Shown in pieces: positions 7,655 to 16,215 of a stretch of 43,775 nt of DNA. The DNA is taken from assembly GCA_016342325.1 (NCBI GenBank), contig JAEINR010000052.1:1-43775 (forward strand), in the 5' to 3' direction. This stretch comes from Desulfobacterium sp. GTDB lineage: Bacteria > Desulfobacterota > Desulfobacteria > Desulfobacterales > Desulfobacteraceae. The notes beneath the pieces were generated by a model. That model was not told where the DNA came from. It searched no databases and saw only the letters and a program-made list of their open reading frames with translations. The first letter of the stretch is position 1. The number at the start of each line of letters is the position of its first letter. The translations under genes were made by a program, and so were the position numbers.

Positions 7655-10171
7655 TCAGGCATGCTGACCTGCCCCTGTCCCTGTCCCTGTCCCTGTCCCG
7701 GGCAGGGGGGTGATTCCCCAGATTCTCTCCGCATACTCCATGACGGCCCGGTCGCTTGAAAATTTTCCCATACACGCCGTATTCATGATGGAGCTTCGCG
7801 CCCAGAGATCCGGACGGGCATAGGCACGGGCCACCTCCCCCTGGGCATCCACATAGGACCGATAGTCTGCAAGGACCCTGTAGTAGTCCCCATGGTGGAG
7901 AAGATCGTTGATAATGGGAGTGAATAGACCCGGTTCCTCCGGGGAAAAATAGCCGGAGTCGATCATGGTCAGCACCTGCCTCAGCACAGGATCGGATTCA
8001 CAGATCGCCCTTGGATCATACCCGTCCTGCCGGCTTGCAGCCACCTCCTCCGCCTTGAGCCCGAAGATAAAGATATTCTCCAGCCCCACCTCCTCCATGA
8101 TTTCGACATTGGCTCCGTCCAGGGTTCCCAGGGTCAGGGCGCCGTTCAGGGCAAACTTCATGTTGCCGGTTCCCGAGGCCTCCATACCGGCCGTGGAGAT
8201 CTGTTCGGAAAGATCAGCTGCCGGAATCACCTTTTCTGCCTGGGAGATGCAGTAATTTGGCAAAAACACGATTTTCAGCCGTCCTTCAAGATCTGCATCC
8301 CGGTTCACATGCTCCCCCACCGAGGTGATCAGTTTGATGATGAGCTTGGCCCGGTCATAGGCAGGTGCGGCCTTGCCCGCAAAGATAACTGTCCTGTCCA
8401 CCCCGTAGGCATCCTCGCCCGCTTTAAGACGGTTATAAAGCGTGACCACATGGAGAATATTGAGGAGCTGGCGCTTGTACTCGTGCATCCTTTTGACATG
8501 GACATCAAACAGGGATCGAGGATTGACCCCAAGCCCGGTCTTACGAAGGATGTACCGGGCCAGACGCTTTTTATTGTCCAGCTTCACCCCCATCCACTGG
8601 GCACAAAACGCCGGGTCCCCGGCAAAAGGAATAAGCTGCCTGAGCTGGGAAAGATCGCAAATCCAGTCGTCCCCGATCACCGAGGTGATCAGCTCCGAGA
8701 GCAGGGGATTGGCCTGGTAGAGCCAGCGGCGGGGGGTGATGCCGTTGGTGACATTGGTGAGCCTTCCCGGAAAAAACCGGTTAAAATCCTTAAACATGCC
8801 CTGCTTGATGATGGAAGAGTGAAGTTCTGCCACCCCGTTCACCGAGTGGCTGCCCACGATGGCCAAATGGGCCATGCGAAGCCGCTTGGGGTTGCCCTCC
8901 TCAACAATGGACATTCGAGCCAAAAGCGCCGGCTCATCCGGAAACCGCAGCCGCACCTGTTCGAGGAAACAACGGTTAATCTCAAAAATAATCTCAAGGT
9001 GACGGGGCAAAAGCCGCCCCACCATTTCAACGGGCCAGGTCTCAAGGGCTTCAGGCAACACCGTATGGTTAGTGTAGGCAAAGGTCCTGACACATATGTC
9101 CCACGCCTTGTCCCAGGTGAGGGACTCTTCATCCATGAAAAGGCGCATGAGTTCAGGCACGGCAATGGCCGGGTGGGTATCGTTGAGCTGGATGGCCACA
9201 AAATCGGGAAACCGGTCAAAAAGCTGGTTCTGTTTCTTGTAACGCTGGAAGATATCCTGGAGGGTTGCCGAGACAAAAAAGTATTGCTGGCGAAGGCGAA
9301 GCATCCTGCCCTTTTCCAGTTCGTCGGACGGATAGAGCACCTTTGAGATGGTCTCGCTCACCACCTTGTTTTCAACGGCACCGATGTAATCGCCCCGGTT
9401 GAAAAACTCCAGGTCAAACTCACGACTGGATTTTGCGATCCACAACCGCATGTTGGTAACAAACCCGTCCCTGTATCCCGGTACCAGGATGTCGCAGGCC
9501 ATGGCCATGACGCTCTCATCCCCTTCCCACCGATACCGGGTGGCCCCCACCACATCGGTGTAGCTCTCGGAACGACCGAAAAACCGCACCTTGTAAAGCA
9601 TATCCCGGCGCTTGATATCCCAGGGATTGCCCCGGCGCATCCAGTTATCGCTCTGTTCCCGCTGGTACCCGTTCTCAAGGACCTGGTGAAAGATACCGTA
9701 ATCGTAACGGATGCCATACCCGTACCCCGGCAGCCTCAGCCGTGCCATGGAATCCATGTAACAGGAGGCAAGGCGCCCAAGCCCTCCGTTTCCAAGGCCT
9801 GCATCCCACTCCTCCTCCTCGATGTTGTCCAGGTCAAACCCCATGGCGGCAAGGGTCTGGTCGGCCTCGGCCTCCATGCCGAGGCTGATGAGGTAATTTT
9901 TCAGAAACCGTCCGGGCAGGAACTCCAGGGAAAGGTAATAGACCCGCTTGCACAGGCTGTCGGAACAGGCCTGCTGGGTCTTGATCCACTGATCGATAAG
10001 CCGTTCCCTCACACTGAAGGCAAGCCCGGTAAAACAGGAATAATTGTTCGGGCGGGCAGGATCATCGCCCAGGGTGGAAAGAATATGACGGGAAATATCC
10101 TGTTCAAGATTGCCACCCAAAGCGTCCTCCTCCTGATCTGTAGGATTCAAGGGTCTGGCACAAGGAGCCAT
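7655..10171 (-). CDS. glgP: glycogen/starch phosphorylase
   Basis: About 838 residues, the full family length. It catalyses phosphorolysis of alpha-1,4-glucan to glucose-1-phosphate. Family signatures are GNGGLGRLASCYMDS, QLNDTHPAIAVPELMR, VKRMHEYKRQLLN, and EASGTGNMKFALNGALTLGT holding the pyridoxal-phosphate lysine. The start MAPCARPLNP at 10171 is chosen because AGGAGG lies 7 bases ahead; the longer frame upstream is not convincing. The last 20 residues are odd: four in-frame copies of a hexanucleotide encode an alternating Gly-Thr tail after the normal family end (GITPLPG), ending in AGQHA. It is divergent from the DUF1846 gene. Confidence 0.95.
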   Translation of the reverse strand: MAPCARPLNPTDQEEDALGGNLEQDISRHILSTLGDDPARPNNYSCFTGLAFSVRERLIDQWIKTQQACSDSLCKRVYYLSLEFLPGRFLKNYLISLGMEAEADQTLAAMGFDLDNIEEEEWDAGLGNGGLGRLASCYMDSMARLRLPGYGYGIRYDYGIFHQVLENGYQREQSDNWMRRGNPWDIKRRDMLYKVRFFGRSESYTDVVGATRYRWEGDESVMAMACDILVPGYRDGFVTNMRLWIAKSSREFDLEFFNRGDYIGAVENKVVSETISKVLYPSDELEKGRMLRLRQQYFFVSATLQDIFQRYKKQNQLFDRFPDFVAIQLNDTHPAIAVPELMRLFMDEESLTWDKAWDICVRTFAYTNHTVLPEALETWPVEMVGRLLPRHLEIIFEINRCFLEQVRLRFPDEPALLARMSIVEEGNPKRLRMAHLAIVGSHSVNGVAELHSSIIKQGMFKDFNRFFPGRLTNVTNGITPRRWLYQANPLLSELITSVIGDDWICDLSQLRQLIPFAGDPAFCAQWMGVKLDNKKRLARYILRKTGLGVNPRSLFDVHVKRMHEYKRQLLNILHVVTLYNRLKAGEDAYGVDRTVIFAGKAAPAYDRAKLIIKLITSVGEHVNRDADLEGRLKIVFLPNYCISQAEKVIPAADLSEQISTAGMEASGTGNMKFALNGALTLGTLDGANVEIMEEVGLENIFIFGLKAEEVAASRQDGYDPRAICESDPVLRQVLTMIDSGYFSPEEPGLFTPIINDLLHHGDYYRVLADYRSYVDAQGEVARAYARPDLWARSSIMNTACMGKFSSDRAVMEYAERIWGITPLPGTGTGTGTGAGQHA
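7673..7696. repeat. hexanucleotide microsatellite (CCCTGT)4 in the glgP 3' end
   Basis: Four perfect tandem copies of CCCTGT on the plus strand, followed by a partial CCC. Read on the coding strand it gives alternating Gly and Thr codons near the C-terminus. Unit gain or loss would keep the frame. Confidence 0.95.
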
Positions 10172-10338
10172 TTTTATCCTCCTGACAATCACGAAAAAAA
10201 GATTGGGTATTGATGCTGGGTTATCGGTAATGATATCGAACAACCCCCGGGAAGTCAACGCCTGGATCACCCCATGGAGGGATGAAAACATTTTTTTGTC
10301 ATGGAGGCCGAATTATGATATATTTCTTGGCTTGTGAT

Positions 10339-10353
10339 GCCCCACCAAGGGGC
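10339..10353. promoter_or_regulatory. perfect inverted repeat upstream of the DUF1846 gene
   Basis: GCCCC-ACCAA-GGGGC forms a 5-bp GC stem in the 240-base gap between the divergent glgP and DUF1846 genes, about 60 bases before the DUF1846 start. It could be an operator or a leader hairpin; nothing else is clear in the gap. Confidence 0.4.
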
Positions 10354-10411
10354 AATAATATAGATGATTTCAATTACGGTAAAGACACCTTTTTTCAAGC
10401 AGGGGAGCGCT

Positions 10412-11932
10412 ATGTCAGAACAACAAATCTTCGATAATGAACAATACCTGAAAGAACAGGCGGCAGAAATCCGGAATCGCATCAAGCAATCCGGGGATAA
10501 GCTCTACCTGGAATTCGGAGGCAAGCTCCTGTTTGACTACCATGCGGCAAGGGTGCTGCCCGGGTATGATCCCAACATCAAGATCCGGTTGCTCCAGGAG
10601 CTAAAGGACCAGGCAGAGGTATTGATCTGCATTTATGCCGGCGATATTGAACGCAAAAAAATCCGGGCCGATTTCGGCATCACCTATGAAACCGACATCC
10701 TGAAAATCATTGACGACCTCAAGGGCTGGGAGGTGAAGGTAAAGGGGGTCATCATCACTCGGTTCGAGAACCAGCCGGCCGCCGTGATCTTCAAAAACAA
10801 ACTCAAGATGCGGGACATCAACGTCTACACCCACTACTACACCAAGGGGTATCCCACTGATGTGGATCTCATCGTCAGCGAAGAGGGATACGGTGTCAAC
10901 GACTACATCGAAACCGACAGTCCCCTGGTGATCGTCACGGGTCCCGGACCCGGCAGCGGGAAGATGGCCACCTGCCTCTCCCAGCTCTACCACGACCACC
11001 GCCACGGCATCCAGGCGGGATATGCCAAATTTGAGACCTTTCCCGTGTGGAACCTTCCCCTGAAACACCCTGTCAATGCAGCCTATGAGGCGGCCACGGC
11101 CGACCTTGCCGATGTGAACATGATCGACCCGTTTCATCTGGAAGCCTACGACACCCAATCGGTCAACTACAACCGGGATGTGGATGTTTTCCCGGTCCTG
11201 AAACGAATCCTCGAGAAGATCACCGGGGACGACTCCTGCTACCGTTCCCCCACGGACATGGGGGTCAACCGGGTGGGATTCGCCATTGTAGACGATGAAG
11301 GCGCCAAAAAGGCTTCAAAACAGGAACTGATCCGTCGCTACCTGAGGTATAGATGCGAATACACCCTGGGACTTGCCGACAAAGATACCCTGCAGCGGGC
11401 AGAACTTTTAATGAAGGAGTTCCACCTCTGCTCCGAAGACCGTCCGGTTGTCGCACCTGCCAGGCGGTGTGCCGACGAAGCCAAGACCGATCCCCGCCTG
11501 GGAAGCGAAGGCGTGTTTTTCGGTGCAGCCATCCAGCTCAGGGACGGCACCATCATTACCGGCAGCAACTCGCCCCGCATGCATGTGGCATCCAGCGTTA
11601 TCATCCGGGCACTCAAGCACCTGGCCGGCATTCCCAGCAAGATCCAACTCATGCCCCAATCCATCTGCGATTCGGTCACCAGCATGAAAACAGACATCCT
11701 CGGCGAAAAGAGCATGAGCCTCGATCTCCAGGAGACCCTCATCGCCTTGGCCATCAGTGCCACGAGCAACCACGCCGTCCATCTTGCCATGGAGGGGCTC
11801 AAGGAGTTCAGGGACTGTGAGATGCACATGACCCACATGCCCACCCCAGGGGACGAAGAGGGGATCAGGAGACTCGGGATAAACCTCACCACAGATCCGG
11901 TGTTTGCATCAAGCGATCTCTACACCATGTAA
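10412..11932 (+). CDS. DUF1846 family protein, unknown function
   Basis: About 506 residues, matching the usual DUF1846 length. Recognisable family stretches are YLEFGGKLLFDYHAARVLPG near the N-terminus, the phosphate-binding-like TGPGPGSGKMATCLSQLYHD around residues 172-191, and GVNRVGFAIVDD. Structures of the family show an ATPase/transferase-like fold with no agreed function, and it is found mostly in anaerobes and Firmicutes. The ATG at 10412 is chosen over the one at 10364 because GGGGAG lies 7 bases ahead and homologous proteins begin near this point. It is divergent from glgP and ends in a strong hairpin. Confidence 0.9.
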   Translation: MSEQQIFDNEQYLKEQAAEIRNRIKQSGDKLYLEFGGKLLFDYHAARVLPGYDPNIKIRLLQELKDQAEVLICIYAGDIERKKIRADFGITYETDILKIIDDLKGWEVKVKGVIITRFENQPAAVIFKNKLKMRDINVYTHYYTKGYPTDVDLIVSEEGYGVNDYIETDSPLVIVTGPGPGSGKMATCLSQLYHDHRHGIQAGYAKFETFPVWNLPLKHPVNAAYEAATADLADVNMIDPFHLEAYDTQSVNYNRDVDVFPVLKRILEKITGDDSCYRSPTDMGVNRVGFAIVDDEGAKKASKQELIRRYLRYRCEYTLGLADKDTLQRAELLMKEFHLCSEDRPVVAPARRCADEAKTDPRLGSEGVFFGAAIQLRDGTIITGSNSPRMHVASSVIIRALKHLAGIPSKIQLMPQSICDSVTSMKTDILGEKSMSLDLQETLIALAISATSNHAVHLAMEGLKEFRDCEMHMTHMPTPGDEEGIRRLGINLTTDPVFASSDLYTM

Positions 11933-11941
11933 GTCGCAATC

Positions 11942-11975
11942 GTGTGGGAGGCAGACCCCCATCTGCCTCCCACAC
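11942..11975. terminator. hairpin downstream of the DUF1846 gene
   Basis: GTGTGGGAGGCAGA and TCTGCCTCCCACAC form a perfect 14-bp stem with a six-base loop, starting 9 bases after the stop codon. No T-run follows, but the position between converging genes suggests bidirectional transcription termination or mRNA 3'-end protection. Confidence 0.75.
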
Positions 11976-12026
11976 TGCATCAAGAATCCTTCCCCTGGCA
12001 TTTCGCTGTAAAAAGAAGCGCCAGGG

Positions 12027-12776
12027 TCAAGGATCGATTGAGCGTAATTTTTCGGTGGCCTTCCTGGCCCTGTCCAAATACCCCTTTATCTCAGGATCGT
12101 CCGGAGCAAGGCGAAGCGCCTCCTCCCACCGCCCAATGGAAGCCCCAAAATCCCCCTGGCCAAAAAGCCGGAGTCCCTGGTTGACAAGAAGCCCCTTCAG
12201 CTGTTTTATAATTTCGCCATGGGAAGGAACGATGTCAAGCCCCTTTCGCCAGGCACGCTTTGCAAGTTCCAAGTCCCCTTTTTTTAAATAGGACCGGCCA
12301 AGGGCGAGAAAATAATCCGCCGGGCTGAAGGCCGCAGGCGGAGGAGAAGACGTTGGGGGTAGTTCCTTTGGGAGGGGTTTTACAATGGTGATGGCATCAA
12401 GGGCACGGTGGAGCTTGAGGGAGGGTTCGTGATCCGGGTAAAGCGTCAGCGCCTTGTCAACTTCAAGGCGGGCCGCGTCCTTCTCCCCTTTCACCAGGGC
12501 GATGATCGCCTTTTGGAGATACCACTGCACGGTCACCAGACGATGGTTGATGCGCCAGAGCAGCCGCCTGTTCTCCTGGTCTTCCAGGAGTTTTGGGTCG
12601 GCACCAAGTAGGGTGGTCAACGCCTCGGGATAGTGTTTCTCCCGGTAAAGGGACTCGGCAATCTCGGGGATGCTCCTCCAGTCCCTAGGTTGCCGGGGAA
12701 CCGGATCCGGATTCGGATTCCAGGCACATCCGCCCGCCGTCACCAGCATTAAGAACAACAAAAAAAAACGCACCAT
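12027..12776 (-). CDS. TPR-containing lipoprotein
   Basis: 249 residues. A short signal peptide ends in a lipobox (VTAGGC, Cys at residue 17), so it should be lipid-anchored. The rest is helical, with repeat motifs of tetratricopeptide type: YFLALGRSYLKKGDLELAKRAW, then LRLFGQGDFGASIGRWEEALRLAPDDPEI. These mediate protein-protein contacts in the envelope. Its ATG overlaps the HD-GYP stop codon as ATGA, so the two proteins are translationally coupled and probably work together. It may act as an envelope partner for the phosphodiesterase's sensory domain; that is inference only. Confidence 0.88.
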   Translation of the reverse strand: MVRFFLLFLMLVTAGGCAWNPNPDPVPRQPRDWRSIPEIAESLYREKHYPEALTTLLGADPKLLEDQENRRLLWRINHRLVTVQWYLQKAIIALVKGEKDAARLEVDKALTLYPDHEPSLKLHRALDAITIVKPLPKELPPTSSPPPAAFSPADYFLALGRSYLKKGDLELAKRAWRKGLDIVPSHGEIIKQLKGLLVNQGLRLFGQGDFGASIGRWEEALRLAPDDPEIKGYLDRARKATEKLRSIDP

Positions 12777-14155
12777 CAGGCGACCTCAACCATGCAGGGA
12801 GCGGTCTCCTTGGACGGCGGACGCCCATCATAGACCCACACCCTGCCCCGACTGGTGATCTGAAGCCGTTTGTCCAGGGCGTCCCGCCCTTCAAACCCTT
12901 TTTGGGCGGCCAGGAAAATATCCACGATTTCCGGATCAAACTGCATTCCCTTCTCCTCTTCAAGGATGGAAAGGGCGCGTTCCTCGCTGAGATGTCGCCG
13001 ATAGGGGCGGTTGGAGGTCATGGCATCGTAACTGTCGGCCACGGCCAGGATCCTTGCCTCAATGCTCAGCTTATCCCCGGAGAGGCCATTGGGATAGCCT
13101 GTGCCGTCAAATCGCTCATGGTGGGCGACGATGATCTCCCGCACCTCGGAGAGAAAGGTCGCGGGCTCCAGGATCTGCCAGGCGATAACGGGATGGCGGG
13201 CGATGTGGGCAAATTCCTCATCGGTGAGGCGCCCCGCCTTGCAGAGGACCGCATCGTCCACCCCGATCTTGCCAAGATCATGGAGTTGGCCTGCCAGCAT
13301 CAACAGGTTGACGCGCTCCTCCTCCATGTCCATCTCCCGGGCAATCTTTTCGGCATAATAGGCCACCCGATCACAATGGCCCCGGGTATAGGGATCCTTT
13401 GCCTCAACAGCCCCGGTAAAGGCCATTACAGACTGAAGATAGCCCTCTTGGATTTGCCGGTTGGCCTGCTCAAGCCCCTGGAGCATCTGGTTGAACACCC
13501 CACCAAGACGCTGAATCTCCTCTCCGCCCGCTTCTTCAACCCTGACGGTGAGATCCCCCTGCCCCACCCGAACCGCTGCCCGGGCAAGATTCTCAAGGGG
13601 GCCCAGCAAACGCCTTATTATACGAACGTTTATCATACAGCCAAGGCTGGTGAAGACCAGGACGGCGGCCACCAGGCCGAACTTTACCTTGTTGATGCGA
13701 TGGATCACAGGAGAAAGGGTAAAGGTCAACATGCTATAGCCGATGGTCTTGGAATCGATCACAATGGGATCCACCTCGGTCAGCTCATAATCCTGGTAAA
13801 GATGCTGGGTGCCCCTGCCCTTTCCCCCCGGCAGAAGCTGTGCACCGATATTGCTGATATCCGAATGGATCACGGCCTTACCCAATGGGTCCAGTATGGC
13901 TGCGGAGAGCACCAGGGGATTGTTGAGTTCAGTGGAGATGAGAACACTCAGCTGCATCTGATCCTTGACCAGAAGGGGAGCTGCGGCGTTGACCGAAAGA
14001 TTCCTGGCATGGGTGGCTGCATTCTCCCGGGCCTGGTTGATCAGCGTCATCTTGTGATGATTGCCAAAGGCAACACCTGCCAGAACGGAAAGCACAACGG
14101 TGATACCACAAAAAAGCGCGCTTAGCTTGAACGTTGTTGTCTTATAAACTATCAA
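12776..14155 (-). CDS. membrane HD-GYP cyclic-di-GMP phosphodiesterase with HAMP domain
   Basis: 459 residues. An N-terminal membrane helix (about residues 10-32) is followed by a periplasmic domain, a second helix near 160-180, HAMP (about 182-235) and the HD-GYP domain. The catalytic set is intact: HDLGKIGVDD, HHERFDGTGYPNGL, and DSYDAMTSNRPYR. HD-GYP enzymes hydrolyse c-di-GMP to GMP at a metal centre, and the periplasmic part should sense an extracytoplasmic signal. It is the first gene of a two-gene unit with the TPR lipoprotein (ATGA overlap). The region upstream of the start carries four GGATC-containing repeats. Confidence 0.94.
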   Translation of the reverse strand: MIVYKTTTFKLSALFCGITVVLSVLAGVAFGNHHKMTLINQARENAATHARNLSVNAAAPLLVKDQMQLSVLISTELNNPLVLSAAILDPLGKAVIHSDISNIGAQLLPGGKGRGTQHLYQDYELTEVDPIVIDSKTIGYSMLTFTLSPVIHRINKVKFGLVAAVLVFTSLGCMINVRIIRRLLGPLENLARAAVRVGQGDLTVRVEEAGGEEIQRLGGVFNQMLQGLEQANRQIQEGYLQSVMAFTGAVEAKDPYTRGHCDRVAYYAEKIAREMDMEEERVNLLMLAGQLHDLGKIGVDDAVLCKAGRLTDEEFAHIARHPVIAWQILEPATFLSEVREIIVAHHERFDGTGYPNGLSGDKLSIEARILAVADSYDAMTSNRPYRRHLSEERALSILEEEKGMQFDPEIVDIFLAAQKGFEGRDALDKRLQITSRGRVWVYDGRPPSKETAPCMVEVA

Positions 14156-14167
14156 AATAACCTGCCT

Positions 14168-14230
14168 GGATCATCTAATCGGATCGATTAAAAAACATTT
14201 AACCGGATCGCTTAAAACCGGATCATCTTA
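14168..14230. repeat. four direct repeats GGATCnnnTTAA upstream of the HD-GYP gene
   Basis: GGATC followed by an A/T-rich TAA element starts at 14168, 14181, 14205 and 14220: GGATCATCTAA, GGATCGATTAA, GGATCGCTTAA, GGATCATCTTAA. Spacing is irregular (13, 24, 15). They lie directly upstream of the HD-GYP start, where an operator for a regulator would be expected. Part of the 344-base gap 14156-14499, which has no gene. Confidence 0.6.
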
Positions 14231-14412
14231 AATTTCAGGTACTTTTATAGTTATTCTATCGCCGTGTCAAGGGAAAAACATTACCATTCTTTTCAACAAG
14301 CACGATACCTGTAATTCCTATAACTATCCGAATATAGGGGCGGCGATGGCCCTTGGTTAGGAGCTCCCCAGGGAAAAGCCATCTCACCGAGGTCTCTATG
14401 TATCGTAGGTAT

Positions 14413-14484
14413 CCCCGGGACAGCCCACCCGGGTTTCCCCCGGGGATAAGTCGTCCCCCCGGGGGCGAAATCGTCTCCCCGGGG
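14413..14484. repeat. cluster of five CCCGGG-centred palindromes
   Basis: CCCGGG cores lie at 14414, 14428, 14439, 14458 and 14478. The last three sit in longer near-palindromes (CCCCGGGG type), with TCGTC or TCGTCT between them at about 20-base spacing. They lie 15-90 bases beyond the nhaD stop codon. The region can fold into alternative GC hairpins and may serve as terminator or a protein-binding array. Confidence 0.7.
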
Positions 14485-14499
14485 GATCGTCAAGAACGC

Positions 14500-15948
14500 T
14501 TACATCAACGCGCTGTTAAGCCAGAGATGGCAGAGAATGCTTGCCACGTACCCTAGGGCGATCACCGGAGTCCACTTGAGGTGGGCCCCAAAGGTGTAGG
14601 TTCCCCGGGCGGTTCCCATGAGAGCGACACCGGCCGCCGACCCAATGGCCAGCATACTGCCGCCGGTCCCTGCGGTGAGGGTCACAAGAAGCCACTGACC
14701 ATGGGACATGGTCGGATCCATGGTTAGAACGGCATACATCACCGGGATGTTGTCCACGATGGCCGACAGCACGCCCACCAGGGCGTTGGCCCAGGTGGCG
14801 CCGAGATCGGTGTACATGAATTTGGAGATGGATGCCAGGTAACCGAACTGGGCAAGCCCGCCAACGCAGAGGATGACGCCGTAAAAGAACAAAAGCGTAT
14901 CCCACTCCGCCCGGGATATCTTTTTCATGATATCAAAGGGGGAGAACTCTCCGCCATTGCCGTTGCAATCCCGGTCCCTGACCCCCAGGATGCCGTCGTA
15001 CTTGGTAGACCGGTCCTCATGGCGCTTGATGTGATAGGCGTAGAGCCCCAGATAGCTGAGACCGAACATCATGCCGGCGGCAGGCGGCAGGTTGAGAAAA
15101 TTGTGAAAACTAACCGCCGTCACGATGGTGGCAAGGAAGAGCCCCATGATAACCCGGGCGCCGTACTTCATGGTGACCTCCTCGGCCAGGGCCTCGGGCA
15201 CATCTTTGTCCACGAAAAAGCTCATAATCACCGCCGGAATCAGCCAGTTCACCACCGAGGGAATAAGGATGACAAAGAACTCGGAAAAGGCCACCTTACC
15301 CTTCTGCCACACCATGAGGGTGGTAATGTCGCCAAAGGGAGAGAACGCACCCCCGGCATTGGCGGCAACAACGATGTTGATGCAGGCAATGGCGATGAAG
15401 GCTTTGTTTTTCCCGCCCACGGCCATGGCCACGGCACCCATAAGAAGGGCGGTGGTGAGGTTATCGGCCACAGGAGAGATGACAAAGGCCAGGACGCCGG
15501 TGATCCAGAAGATTTTCCTGAGGGAAAAGCCCCGGGAGACCAGAAAGGACCGGAGACGCTGGAACACGTTTCGCTCCTCCATGGCGTTGATATAGGTCAT
15601 GGCAGCCAGCAAAAACAAAAAGAGTTCCGCATATTCCAAAAGACTATGTTTGATGGCGTCATGGGCCGTGTGCATATCCCCGACACCGGCGTAGGCAAGG
15701 GAAACCAGGACCCAGATCGCCCCTGCGGCAAACAGAACCGGCTTGCTCTTTCTCAGGTGGATGTTGTTCTCCAGGGGAACCAGGGAATAGGCCCCCACAA
15801 AGATGATTACGCCAAGATACCCGTAAAGGGTGGAGGTGAAGTCTACAACAGCGGCGGTGGCCCCTCCCCCGGCAACTGCGACTGCCGGCAGGAGTAAGAG
15901 CAGAGACAAAAGCCCTGCCAGGTTCGATATTTTTTTAAATGTATTCAT
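14500..15948 (-). CDS. nhaD: Na+/H+ antiporter, NhaD family
   Basis: About 482 residues with roughly a dozen hydrophobic helices in an ion-transporter (IT superfamily) arrangement. NhaD-type stretches are SPVADNLTTALLMGAVAMAVGG, NAGGAFSPFGDITTLMVWQKG, IVDNIPVMYAVLTMDP and TAGTGGSMLAIGSAAGVALMG. It exports Na+ (or Li+) in exchange for H+, supporting growth at alkaline pH and in salt, which fits a marine or brackish habitat. An N-terminal hydrophobic segment ends in AVAVAGGG and may be a cleaved signal or first helix. The start at 15948 is chosen because the frame upstream is GC-rich and not family-like; AGGA lies just ahead. It is divergent from the nhaR-like gene. Confidence 0.93.
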   Translation of the reverse strand: MNTFKKISNLAGLLSLLLLLPAVAVAGGGATAAVVDFTSTLYGYLGVIIFVGAYSLVPLENNIHLRKSKPVLFAAGAIWVLVSLAYAGVGDMHTAHDAIKHSLLEYAELFLFLLAAMTYINAMEERNVFQRLRSFLVSRGFSLRKIFWITGVLAFVISPVADNLTTALLMGAVAMAVGGKNKAFIAIACINIVVAANAGGAFSPFGDITTLMVWQKGKVAFSEFFVILIPSVVNWLIPAVIMSFFVDKDVPEALAEEVTMKYGARVIMGLFLATIVTAVSFHNFLNLPPAAGMMFGLSYLGLYAYHIKRHEDRSTKYDGILGVRDRDCNGNGGEFSPFDIMKKISRAEWDTLLFFYGVILCVGGLAQFGYLASISKFMYTDLGATWANALVGVLSAIVDNIPVMYAVLTMDPTMSHGQWLLVTLTAGTGGSMLAIGSAAGVALMGTARGTYTFGAHLKWTPVIALGYVASILCHLWLNSALM

Positions 15949-16190
15949 GATCCTGTCACTATTCCTTTTTTCTGTGATGATATTCTCTAGGCCGTATCCC
16001 CCGGTTGCACCATCATCTCCGGCCGGCAAACGTCCCATTGCTCACGTAAACGCCATTTCCATCAAAACCATGGACCCCCTATCCGTTTTCATGGTAGGGT
16101 CCCCCAGGTTAACCTGCTCGTTAACGAACAATGGAGGCGGATAATAATATTATGGGGCACTTCGGTCAAATAGATAATATAGTGAAAACC

Positions 16191-16207
16191 ATTCGGAAAA
16201 AGCGAAT
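16191..16207. promoter_or_regulatory. candidate LysR-type operator (TTC-N9-GAA)
   Basis: ATTCG-GAAAAAG-CGAAT is a perfect 5-bp inverted repeat with T-N11-A geometry, ending 8 bases before the nhaR start. It is in the 267-base gap between divergent nhaD and nhaR, where an NhaR-type activator binding site is expected. Confidence 0.5.
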
Positions 16208-16215
16208 ATAGAACC

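Noticed and set aside
8309-9346. Long plus-strand ORF (345 codons) opposite glycogen phosphorylase
   Set aside because: It is antisense to a clear enzyme gene with intact motifs and has no family resemblance; GC-rich coding sequence produces such shadows.
12902-14125. Plus-strand ORF of 407 codons opposite the HD-GYP gene
   Set aside because: It mirrors the HD-GYP coding sequence in reverse complement and has no recognisable domain.
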